Assembly (NCBI GenBank): GCA_900554695.1
Contig: USHV01000027.1
Location: 1-37,109, forward strand
DNA: 37,109 bases
Origin: an uncultured Prevotella sp.
Lineage (GTDB): Bacteria; Bacteroidota; Bacteroidia; Bacteroidales; Bacteroidaceae
Direction of reading: 5' to 3'
In this document: positions 1 through 7,336 of the stretch, one piece after another
How positions within the stretch are numbered: position 1 is the stretch's first letter
Layout of the letters: the number at the start of each line of letters is the position of its first letter
Made by a program: the position numbers and the translations under genes
The notes under the pieces: model-generated
What the model saw: only the letters and a program-made list of their open reading frames with translations
The model's database searches: none
Told to the model about the DNA's origin: nothing

Positions 1-1399
1 ATACCTGTTTTGCCGTTATGCTCACCATCTCCTGTTTCTGTGCCGCGTCAGACAGACTTTCGTCACGCAGAAGGGCCGGTTTGTCCTCACGGCCACTTCT
101 TATGAACTTGTTCATCGTGTTGATGAGCGTCGTCTCATTGATGCCGAGCTTCACCGAACAATCGTGTATGTATGTGTCGCGCAGTATCTGGTTGGACACG
201 AGCGAGATGCTTTTCACCACCGAGTTGATGGCTTCCGAACGCTTCAGAGGGTCGGTCTGACCGTCGAGCATGAGGCTCGTCTTGAACTGAATAAAATCGG
301 TCTGATGGTCCTCTATGTATTTTCTGAAGTCTGAAGCAGTGTGTTTGCGTGCGAAACTGTCCGGATCGTCGCCATCGGGAAGCAGCAGAACCTTGAGGTT
401 CATGCCCTCTGAAAGAAGCATATCCGTACCGCGCATCGCAGCGTGTATACCTGCCTCGTCACCGTCGTAAAGCAATGTGATGTTCGACGTGAAGCGGTGA
501 AGCATGTGTATCTGGTGCGTACTGAGTGCCGTACCCGAGTTGGCCACCACGTTCTCAATGCCACACTGGTGCATGGAAATGACGTCGGTGTAGCCTTCCA
601 CCATATATACACGGTCCTCCTTGGCTATCGCTTTCTTTGCCTGATATATGCCGTAAAGCTCCCGGTCCTTATGATATATCTCGCTGTCAGGCGAGTTCAC
701 GTATTTCTGATTCACTCCCTTGGTGCGCGAATCGAGCAGACGCCCGCCAAAACCGACAGTCTTTCCGCTTATGCCTACCCACGGAAAGATTACACGTCCG
801 GCGAAACGGTCGATCAGATCGCCGCGCTCGGTCTTATAACAAAGACCCGTCTTGACAAGATAATCGGGATTGTAACCCTTTGAAACAGCTGTGGACGCAA
901 GTGCAGAACGGTTGTTCAGGTCGAAGCCCAGGCGGAACTTCTTTATTATGTCGTCCCTGAATCCGCGGCTGCGGAAGTACTGCATGCCCACGGCCACGCC
1001 GTCCACATTGTTATGAAGGATGTCCTCGAAATAGCCTGAAGCCCATTCGTTGACAATGAACATGCTCTCGCGCTCGCTCTGCTCCTTCTTTTCCTCGTCG
1101 CTGAGTTCACGCTCGTGTATCTCGATATGATATTTTGCGGCAAGCCATCTCAATGCTTCCGGATAGGTCATCTGCTCGTGTTCCATTATGAAACTTACGG
1201 CATTACCACCCTTTCCGCATCCGAAGCAATGACATATTCCGCGTGCCGGAGACACGTGAAAAGACGGAGTCTTCTCTTCATGAAACGGGCAGAGCCCCTT
1301 GTAGTTGGCTCCGCTCTTACGCAATGTGACAAATTCGGAAACCACATCCACAATGTTCGCGGCTTCCATTATTTTCTCGACTGTAGCCCTGTCTATCAT
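1..1399 (-). CDS. dnaG: DNA primase DnaG (3' part cut off by window edge)
   Basis: Makes the RNA primers for replication at the fork, working with the DnaB helicase. The reading frame starts at the ATG at 1399 (MIDRATVEKI) and stays open to the window edge, so about 466 residues are visible and the C-terminal helicase-interaction part is missing. The N-terminal CHC2 zinc finger is complete (C37, H40, C58, C61). The Toprim catalytic domain shows EGYTD from E268 and the metal-binding DGD at 312-314, inside LLYDGDEAG. A weak promoter-like sequence (TTGG, 18 bases, TAACTTCG) ends about 10 bases before the ATG, which would give a nearly leaderless mRNA. The identification is firm; only the truncation is a limit. 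Confidence 0.97.
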   Translation of the reverse strand, partial: MIDRATVEKIMEAANIVDVVSEFVTLRKSGANYKGLCPFHEEKTPSFHVSPARGICHCFGCGKGGNAVSFIMEHEQMTYPEALRWLAAKYHIEIHERELSDEEKKEQSERESMFIVNEWASGYFEDILHNNVDGVAVGMQYFRSRGFRDDIIKKFRLGFDLNNRSALASTAVSKGYNPDYLVKTGLCYKTERGDLIDRFAGRVIFPWVGISGKTVGFGGRLLDSRTKGVNQKYVNSPDSEIYHKDRELYGIYQAKKAIAKEDRVYMVEGYTDVISMHQCGIENVVANSGTALSTHQIHMLHRFTSNITLLYDGDEAGIHAAMRGTDMLLSEGMNLKVLLLPDGDDPDSFARKHTASDFRKYIEDHQTDFIQFKTSLMLDGQTDPLKRSEAINSVVKSISLVSNQILRDTYIHDCSVKLGINETTLINTMNKFIRSGREDKPALLRDESLSDAAQKQEMVSITAKQV

Positions 1400-1593
1400 T
1401 ATGATGCGAAGTTACACAATTTTTTTTATTTTCCAATGATTGTAACTGATAAAAAAGCGGGTACATCACGCGCCGTAACAAAGCCTTGGCGGGAAAGCGT
1501 TTCGCACATTCCGACCTCTTATAATAGCGGCCGTTACGACGCTACGCAGCGCGGGCAGAAGGCCCTGACGCCGCATTTCTCCCGCCCGGATTG

Positions 1594-2838
1594 TCATCTC
1601 AACTTGTTGCGGTTGTAATGTGGAGTGACCCGCATTGTGAAGAACAGAAGCGAGACGACACAAAGCACCGAGCCGGTGAGATAAACCATATAGAACGTGA
1701 AGTGCTGGGCTATCACTCCACCGCTCACAATGCCGATACCGATACCCACATCCCACGCCGTAAGATATGTGCTTGTGGCGGTGGCGCGCTGATTGTTGGG
1801 CGCAAGATTTATGTAGAGTGAATTCATCGCCGGGAACATTATGCCGAAGCCGGCACCGAGAAGGAACGGAACGACATAGAACATCACAGTGGCCGTGCTG
1901 ATGTCTGACATGGCCACGAAACGGCACATACTCAGCGTGAAGAAAGCCGCAATGACGGGATAATAGCCCACATGAATGCACTGGGTGATATATCCCCTAT
2001 CGACCTTCTTGCCCGCCACGATACGCGACGCGCCCATACCCAAAGCCATAAACGTGAAGAACAGTCCGGCAGGAGCGGTGATGTTTATCTCCTTGGCGTA
2101 CATAGCGACATAGTTGGTCGTCGCTCCGTAAGGTATGGAAAGCAGGAACAACGAGATGCTCACCGGTATTCCCTTGAGCAGTATGAAGCGGTCGAGCGAC
2201 AGAGTGCGCGTTGCCGGCTCTGCCGGTTTCTGTCCGGCAGCCTCCATCTCATGACGTTTTCGGAGCGATTCCGGCATGCGTGCCTTCACGGATATGGCGC
2301 AGACGAGTCCCACTATGCTGACAAGCATGCCGGTGATGAATATCTGCATGTAAGTGAAATGGTCGTGCATGAACAGTCCGGTCATAGGTCCGAGCGCCAT
2401 GGCTATGTTGTTTGTCAGGCCGTAATAGCCCAGTCCCTCACCGCGACGGCTGCTCGGCATGATATCGACACACAGGGTGTTGCCGCCGACTGTCACTCCG
2501 CCGAACGCCACTCCGTGCAAGGCCCTGAGAACGATGAACCACGATATGGCCGTGGCAACGGTGTAGGCAGGAAACATGAGCACGCAGACGAAATAACAGA
2601 GTATGTATATCGGCTTACGCGGAAAACGGTCCATGAGAAATCCGGAGAACGGTCTGACGCAAAGACAGCTCACCGTGTAACAACTAAGCACGATGCCGAT
2701 GATTGTCGCCTGACAGTCATACGTCTCCTTTAGATAGAACGGCAGCACCGGCACAAGGAGCCAGAAGCCGAAGAACAAGAGGAAGTTAGCCGCCAGTATG
2801 CAGATGTAACTCCGGGTAAACAATTTGTCTGTAGCCAT
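1594..2838 (-). CDS. MFS transporter
   Basis: Inner-membrane secondary transporter of the major facilitator superfamily, probably a proton-driven exporter. Its substrate cannot be read from the sequence. The 414 residues form about twelve hydrophobic segments in two halves, separated by a charged cytoplasmic loop near residues 195-225. The MFS motif A between TM2 and TM3 is clear (GFLMDRFPRK, residues 66-75). A second, degenerate version (GKKVDRG) lies in the second half. It stands alone between dnaG and alaS on the same strand. The 256-bp gap upstream contains the alaS terminator and its own -7 box at 2959-2966, so it is probably its own transcription unit. Confidence 0.88.
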   Translation of the reverse strand: MATDKLFTRSYICILAANFLLFFGFWLLVPVLPFYLKETYDCQATIIGIVLSCYTVSCLCVRPFSGFLMDRFPRKPIYILCYFVCVLMFPAYTVATAISWFIVLRALHGVAFGGVTVGGNTLCVDIMPSSRRGEGLGYYGLTNNIAMALGPMTGLFMHDHFTYMQIFITGMLVSIVGLVCAISVKARMPESLRKRHEMEAAGQKPAEPATRTLSLDRFILLKGIPVSISLFLLSIPYGATTNYVAMYAKEINITAPAGLFFTFMALGMGASRIVAGKKVDRGYITQCIHVGYYPVIAAFFTLSMCRFVAMSDISTATVMFYVVPFLLGAGFGIMFPAMNSLYINLAPNNQRATATSTYLTAWDVGIGIGIVSGGVIAQHFTFYMVYLTGSVLCVVSLLFFTMRVTPHYNRNKLR

Positions 2839-2958
2839 AATCTTTCAGTTTTTACAGGACTCGATACCTTATTAATATTATAAGCCTCAGCGGAAAGACA
2901 GCGGCAACGACACGCAAGTCATTGCACGGTCAAACCGTATAAAGGCGCTAAGCGACAG

Positions 2959-2966
2959 CAAAGTTA
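2959..2966 (-). promoter_or_regulatory. Probable -7 box for the MFS gene
   Basis: On the minus strand this reads TAACTTTG, a full match to the Bacteroidetes -7 consensus TAnnTTTG, about 120 bases before the MFS start. The -33 region at the right spacing is only T-rich (TTTTCCC), so the promoter is half-supported. Confidence 0.45.
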
Positions 2967-3015
2967 AACAAAAAAAGCGTCCTACGGGAAAAAGACTGAT
3001 ATATTATGAAAATAA

Positions 3016-3050
3016 ACGGGGCGTATTCCTGTATAATGAATACGCCCCGT
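3016..3050 (-). terminator. Intrinsic terminator of alaS
   Basis: A 13-bp perfect stem (ACGGGGCGTATTC, 3016-3028, with its complement at 3038-3050) has a 9-base loop. On the minus strand it is followed by TTTATTTTC. It sits about 45 bases past the alaS stop codon. Confidence 0.8.
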
Positions 3051-3094
3051 ATAAATATTCGTCGAGTATGGATTAAACCATTAAATCATACACA

Positions 3095-5716
3095 TCAGAG
3101 ATTGGCGAGCTCTATCACCTTATCAGCTGCAGCCGAAAGTGCGTCGGCGTTCTTTCCGCCTGCGGTAGCGAAATGAGGCTGTCCGCCGCCGCCACCGTTG
3201 ATGAGCTTGGCAGCCTCGCGCACCATCTGTCCTGCGTTCAGGCCGTGCTCCTTCACCATATCCTCGCTCATCATTACCGTAAGCATAGGTTTGCCGTCGT
3301 CAACCGAACCGATGACACACAGCAAATTCTGCGGAACGTCCTGGCGTATCTTGAATGCCAGGTCCTTGGCATCGGATGCCTTCATGGGCATGACGGCCCT
3401 TACCACCTTCACGCCGTTCACGTCGTGTGCGTCGTCCAGAAGCTTCTGCTTGGTGCGTTCCACTGCCTCAACCCTGAAGTGCTCTATGTCTTTCTTCATT
3501 GAGTCGTGCTCCTCGATGTATTTCTCGATGACACCCTTGAGGTCCTTAGCGTTGTTGAACAGTGAGCCGATTGCCTTCAGAGTGTCCTCAATGTCGTACA
3601 TGAGCTTCTCACACTCCACGCCTGTCTTTGCCTCCACACGGCGTATGCCGGCAGCCACGCTGCTCTCGCTTATTATCTTGAACATTCCGATGTGGCCGGT
3701 TGACTTGACATGGATACCACCGCAGAACTCGCAGCTCGGTCCGAAGCGAACCACACGCACCTTGTCGCCGTATTTCTCGCCGAACAGGGCAATGGCTCCG
3801 AGCTTCTTTGCCTCCTCGAACGGAGTGTCGCGATGCTCGTCGAGCGGGATGTCCTGACGTATCATGTCGTTCACGATCTGCTCAACCTTGCGCAGTTCCT
3901 CGTCGGTCACCTTCTGGAAGTGAGAGAAGTCGAAACGCAGCGTCGTATCCGACACATACGAACCCTTCTGCTCCACGTGGTCGCCCAGCACCTGCTTGAG
4001 CGCGTAGTCGAGCAAGTGTGTAGCGGTGTGGTTGGCAGCGCTGGCAGCGCGCTTGTCCGTATCGACACATGCCATGAAGTCGGCATTGACGTCCTTGGGC
4101 AGCTCCTTCACGATGTGTATGCTCTGTCCGTTCTCGCGTTTGGTGTCGATGATGTCCACAGTCTCGTTCTCGCTCACGATGACACCCTTGTCACCTACCT
4201 GTCCACCCATCTCTCCGTAGAACGGAGTGTTGTCGAACACGAGTTCGTAGAAGGTGTTTTTCTTCTGCGTAACCTTGCGGTAGCGCAGTATGTGACATTC
4301 ATATTCGGTGTAGTCGTAGCCCACAAACTGCTGCTCGCCCTCCTTGAGCACAACCCAGTCGCTGTTCTCCACAACGGCGGCGTTGCGTGCACGGGCCTTC
4401 TGTTTCTGCATTTCCTCGTCAAACTGCTGCTCATCCACGGTGAAACCATTCTCACGACAGATGAGCTCTGTCAGGTCGAGCGGGAATCCGTAAGTATCGA
4501 ACAGGCGGAAAGCCTGAACGCCGTCGAGCTGTGTCTTGCCCTGAGCCTTCAGCTCTTCCATGGCGCTGTTGAGCAGGTTTATACCCTTTTCGAGAGTGCG
4601 GAGGAACGAGTCTTCCTCTTCCTTCATCACACGTCCGATGAGCTCGCGCTGTGCAGGAAGTTCCGGATAGGCCTCTCCCATCTCCTGTATGAATACAGGC
4701 ATGAGCTTGTAGAGGAACGCTTCTTTCTGTCCGAGGAACGTGTAGGCATAGCGTACTGCACGGCGCAGGATGCGGCGGATGACATATCCGGCCTTGGCAT
4801 TGCTCGGCAGCTGACCGTCGGCGATGGAGAACGCCACGGCGCGCAAGTGGTCGGCGCATACGCGCATGGCCACGTCGGTCTCCTCTTTCTCACCGTATTT
4901 CAGTCCGGTGATGTGCTCTATCTCTTTTATTATCGGCTGGAACACGTCAGTGTCGTAGTTTGAGTGCTTGCCCTGCAGCGCGCGTACGAGACGCTCGAAG
5001 CCCATACCGGTATCTATGACGTGCATAGGCAGCGGTTCGAGCGAGCCGTCGGCCTTGCGGTTGAACTGCATGAAGACGATGTTCCAGATCTCGATAACCT
5101 GCGGGTCGTCCTTGTTCACGAGCTCGCGTCCGGGCACTTTGGCCTTCTCCTCAGGCGTACGCGAGTCGAGGTGTATCTCAGAGCACGGACCGCAAGGACC
5201 CGTATCGCCCATCTCCCAGAAGTTGTCGTGCTTGTTTCCGTTTATAATGTGGTCGGCAGGCACGTGCTTTGCCCAGAAACGTGCAGCCTCCTCGTCGCGT
5301 GCTATGCCTTCCTCAGGCGAGCCTTCGAACACTGTCACGTAAAGATCTTCGGGCGCAAGATGCAGCACATCAACGAGATATTCCCACGCATAGTCTATGG
5401 CTCCCTCCTTGAAATAATCGCCGAAGCTCCAGTTGCCGAGCATCTCGAACATTGTGTGATGGTATGTGTCGTGTCCCACTTCTTCAAGGTCGTTGTGCTT
5501 GCCACTCACGCGAAGACACTTCTGCGAGTCGGCACGGCGGCGCGGTTCAGGGTCGCGCGTTCCGAGAATGATGTCCTTCCATTGGTTCATTCCGGCATTG
5601 GTAAACATCAGCGTTGGGTCATCTTTTATCACCATCGGTGCTGACGGCACGATGGTATGTCCCTTCGACTCGAAAAACTTTTTGTACGAGTCGCGGATTT
5701 CGTTAGCTGTCATCAT
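3095..5716 (-). CDS. alaS: Alanine--tRNA ligase
   Basis: Charges tRNA-Ala with alanine in the cytoplasm and hydrolyses mischarged Ser- or Gly-tRNA-Ala. At 873 residues it has the normal full bacterial length. The class II catalytic core is N-terminal (FTNAGMNQWKD near residues 38-48). The editing domain has both zinc-binding motifs: HTATH (H563, H567) and CEFCGGIH (C661, C665, H669). The C-Ala domain ends in the glycine-rich GGGGGQPHFATAGG segment. The start at 5716 gives MMTANEIRDSYKKFFESKGH, the usual AlaS N-terminus; the second Met is an equally good start. It is transcribed divergently from the MerR-type gene through overlapping promoters. Confidence 0.98.
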   Translation of the reverse strand: MMTANEIRDSYKKFFESKGHTIVPSAPMVIKDDPTLMFTNAGMNQWKDIILGTRDPEPRRRADSQKCLRVSGKHNDLEEVGHDTYHHTMFEMLGNWSFGDYFKEGAIDYAWEYLVDVLHLAPEDLYVTVFEGSPEEGIARDEEAARFWAKHVPADHIINGNKHDNFWEMGDTGPCGPCSEIHLDSRTPEEKAKVPGRELVNKDDPQVIEIWNIVFMQFNRKADGSLEPLPMHVIDTGMGFERLVRALQGKHSNYDTDVFQPIIKEIEHITGLKYGEKEETDVAMRVCADHLRAVAFSIADGQLPSNAKAGYVIRRILRRAVRYAYTFLGQKEAFLYKLMPVFIQEMGEAYPELPAQRELIGRVMKEEEDSFLRTLEKGINLLNSAMEELKAQGKTQLDGVQAFRLFDTYGFPLDLTELICRENGFTVDEQQFDEEMQKQKARARNAAVVENSDWVVLKEGEQQFVGYDYTEYECHILRYRKVTQKKNTFYELVFDNTPFYGEMGGQVGDKGVIVSENETVDIIDTKRENGQSIHIVKELPKDVNADFMACVDTDKRAASAANHTATHLLDYALKQVLGDHVEQKGSYVSDTTLRFDFSHFQKVTDEELRKVEQIVNDMIRQDIPLDEHRDTPFEEAKKLGAIALFGEKYGDKVRVVRFGPSCEFCGGIHVKSTGHIGMFKIISESSVAAGIRRVEAKTGVECEKLMYDIEDTLKAIGSLFNNAKDLKGVIEKYIEEHDSMKKDIEHFRVEAVERTKQKLLDDAHDVNGVKVVRAVMPMKASDAKDLAFKIRQDVPQNLLCVIGSVDDGKPMLTVMMSEDMVKEHGLNAGQMVREAAKLINGGGGGQPHFATAGGKNADALSAAADKVIELANL

Positions 5717-5758
5717 GTTATGTTTTTTTTTTTAATTTTCCAATTCCTTACAAAAAGT

Positions 5759-5790
5759 TTTGCAAAGATACTTCCTTTTGATTATTTTTG
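5759..5790 (+). promoter_or_regulatory. merR-type gene promoter (overlaps the divergent alaS promoter)
   Basis: On the plus strand: -33 TTTG (5759-5762), 20 bases, then -7 TATTTTTG (5783-5790). The start point would be near 5797 and the ATG is at 5830. Each -33 box forms a TTTGCAAA octamer with the -7 box of the opposing promoter (octamers at 5759-5766 and 5787-5794), so both promoters occupy the same 36 bp. Confidence 0.7.
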
Positions 5791-5794
5791 CAAA
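5763..5794 (-). promoter_or_regulatory. alaS promoter (overlaps the divergent merR promoter)
   Basis: On the minus strand: -33 TTTG (5794-5791), 20 bases, then -7 TATCTTTG (5770-5763). This matches the Bacteroidetes primary sigma factor consensus very well. Transcription should start near 5756, about 40 bases before the alaS ATG. Confidence 0.75.
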
Positions 5795-5829
5795 TAAATT
5801 AATCATTGTTTAATAAAAATACGCTGTCC

Positions 5830-6177
5830 ATGGCATTAAATACGAATAAGAATCTTAAGTTGTATTACTCCATTAAAGAGGTGGCACAGATGATAGGTGT
5901 GAGAGAGTGCACCCTGCGCTATTGGGAAACGGAGTTCCCGCATCTGAAGCCCAAGACCACAGGACAGAAAGTGAGACAATACACCGAGAAGGACATTGAA
6001 CAGATAAAACTGATATACAATCTGGTGAAGGTGCGCGGATTCAAGATTGCTGCCGCAAGAAAGATGATAAACCAGAACCGCACCGGAGCCGACAAGAGCG
6101 CCGATGTGCTCGACACGCTCATATCTGTGCGCGACCAGTTAATGGACCTGAAGAAACAGATAGACGGACTTATATAA
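5830..6177 (+). CDS. MerR-family transcriptional regulator
   Basis: Small DNA-binding protein of 115 residues from the ATG at 5830. An in-frame TTG at 5806 would add eight residues but lies too close to the predicted transcription start. The N-terminal winged helix-turn-helix is typical MerR (YYSIKEVAQMIGV, then CTLRYWETEFPHLKP and RQYTEKDIEQI). A short C-terminal helix (VLDTLISVRDQLMDLKKQIDGL) probably dimerises. There is no cysteine-rich or effector-binding domain, so the signal, if any, is unknown. Because its promoter overlaps that of alaS, it could repress or tune both genes; this is inference. Confidence 0.88.
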   Translation: MALNTNKNLKLYYSIKEVAQMIGVRECTLRYWETEFPHLKPKTTGQKVRQYTEKDIEQIKLIYNLVKVRGFKIAAARKMINQNRTGADKSADVLDTLISVRDQLMDLKKQIDGLI

Positions 6178-6206
6178 TAAAAAACGACAGACAATACCCT
6201 ATGGAA

Positions 6207-6233
6207 GGCGACAGAACACTCTGCCGCCTTTTT
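6207..6233 (+). terminator. Intrinsic terminator of the merR-type gene
   Basis: Hairpin GGCG-A-CAGA, loop ACAC, TCTG-C-CGCC (6207-6228), with one A/C mismatch, followed by TTTTTG. It lies 30 bases past the stop codon. Confidence 0.75.
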
Positions 6234-6350
6234 GTTTCGACTTGCTGAAACAGGCTTGGCGGCGCGACTCCGGCACATACTGACGGCGGGAAAACGGTTT
6301 TATGGAAACACTGCTGTGGATTGGCCTCAGTGGACTACTGCGGCATCGGG

Positions 6351-6660
6351 CGCAAATCAGCGTTGTTTTCTTATGATGAAACGGAATGATATTGGCGACA
6401 TTAAAATTAGGTTCATCCCATATTTTTGTTTTTTCCCTTTGATGAAAGTAAATAATATGAATGATTTTCAAATTAATTTTATTCCCTACCCATATTGCTT
6501 CCTTATATAGAAAGGAAATGATATGCGTGGCTGTCAAATCAATTTACTCTCCTATCCATGTCGTTTCCTTATGACAAAATGAAACGATACGAGTTATTTT
6601 CAAATTGATTTTATTTCCTTCCCGTGTCACTTTCTTATATAGAAAAGAAACATTTTGTGC
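6351..6660 (-). repeat. 66-bp tandem array of copy 1
   Basis: The same position within the unit recurs at 6374, 6440, 6506, 6572 and 6638, an exact 66-base step over five imperfect units. Recognisable plus-strand words are TTTCCTTAT at the unit start and TTTTCAAATTGATTTTATT in mid-unit. The whole unit is conserved, with no constant-repeat/unique-spacer split, so it is not a CRISPR array. Confidence 0.85.
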
Positions 6661-6813
6661 CACTTTTAGATTGTAAGCGGTTTTTGATTTTTCCGCCTCG
6701 GTTTCCTGATATACCCCGAAAAATAAGCGCGTATTTACAATCAGACTTTCCTTCGGGCGCAAATACGCGAAACATAAGCGGTTTGTGCAAATTATTGAAT
6801 GTCAATAACTTAT

Positions 6814-6967
6814 ATTTAAGGGGTATTTCTTCGCATTGCAAAAAGCACCATTTCGGCTTGCAATAAAGCCCATTTCGGAGGCTGAAAAGCACCATATCGC
6901 ACCCTGAAATGGGCTTTATCGGACTGCGAAACGGGCAATATCGGAAAGCGGAACGGACTTTTCCGGA
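6814..6967 (-). repeat. 22-bp near-palindrome array of copy 1
   Basis: Seven contiguous 22-bp blocks, the outer ones degenerate. The consensus half-sites on the minus strand are TNCGAAATGG and CCATTTCGNA, so each block is itself an inverted repeat. The best units lie between 6836 and 6945. Confidence 0.85.
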
Positions 6968-7052
6968 CTACGTTATGGGGTATATCAAAATGCGGTATTA
7001 TACTGAATGTCGTTTATTATGTTAGTTTTAACATTCATGTACACCTCTTTTG

Positions 7053-7080
7053 CGAAAATATTTTGTCAAAATAAAATCAA
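7053..7080 (-). promoter_or_regulatory. Promoter-like sequence in the conserved arm of repeat copy 1
   Basis: On the minus strand: TTG (7080-7078), 17 bases, TATTTTCG (7060-7053). The same pair at the same 17-base spacing occurs in copies 2 and 3. It would drive transcription inward, through the element. Confidence 0.4.
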
Positions 7081-7151
7081 GAAAAATCGTAAGTACGTCA
7101 CCCGATTTTTCGTTGAAAACGCCCACATCAGAAGTGAAAAACGATGCGTGA

Positions 7152-7195
7152 TTATTTATCCTGTGAAATAATATTGTTTATCGTGTGAAATAATA
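7152..7195. repeat. Two tandem 22-bp inverted-repeat units
   Basis: Two adjacent 22-bp units (7152-7173 and 7174-7195) share GTGAAATAATA and TTTATC and differ at only a few positions. Each has TTATTT- or TTGTTT- and AAATAA-type arms. They lie just outside repeat copy 1 and about 140 bases before the TonB-C gene. They could be a double operator. Confidence 0.6.
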
Positions 7196-7231
7196 AAACC
7201 CCACAGCCCCGGCGATGATACGACATAAATA

Positions 7232-7264
7232 GGGAAAATCCTAACCGATGATAGGGATTTTCCC
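7232..7264. other. Hairpin upstream of the TonB-C protein gene
   Basis: GGGAAAATCCTA (7232-7243) faces TAGGGATTTTCCC (7252-7264), a strong stem with one bulged G and an 8-base loop. A possible -7 box, TAAATTCG, follows at 7288-7295. There is no proper T-run behind the stem, so it may be an operator or a transcript-end structure. Confidence 0.4.
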
Positions 7265-7336
7265 TTTCCGGTGCAGATTATTATTAGTAAATTCGTAGCG
7301 TTAATAATAATGTCTGACTATCAAAACAAAAGTCCT

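Larger units (their letters stand above)
6345..7125 (-). repeat. Dispersed modular non-coding element, copy 1
   Basis: Fills most of the 1.16-kb gap between the MerR-type gene and the TonB-C protein; boundaries are approximate. Read on the minus strand, the modules are: conserved arm from ACTTACG at 7094; TGATATACCCC at 6987; tandem 22-bp near-palindromes at 6967-6814; hairpin stems 6769-6761 and 6736-6728; GGGGTATATCA, seen as TGATATACCCC on the plus strand at 6707-6717; then a 66-bp-period array running down to about 6351. The core between the matching ends is 281 bp, the same as in copies 2 and 3. Reading frames inside it are not conserved as proteins. It is compared with the other copies in the findings. 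Confidence 0.88.

Noticed and set aside
1536..1600. Terminator for the MFS gene formed by CGGGC/GCCCG arms
   Set aside because: Pairing needs a three-base bulge and a long loop, and no T-run follows on the minus strand.
3710..4963. Long open frame of 417 codons opposite alaS
   Set aside because: It is a shadow of the alaS coding strand; its translation has no protein-family features and alaS is complete.
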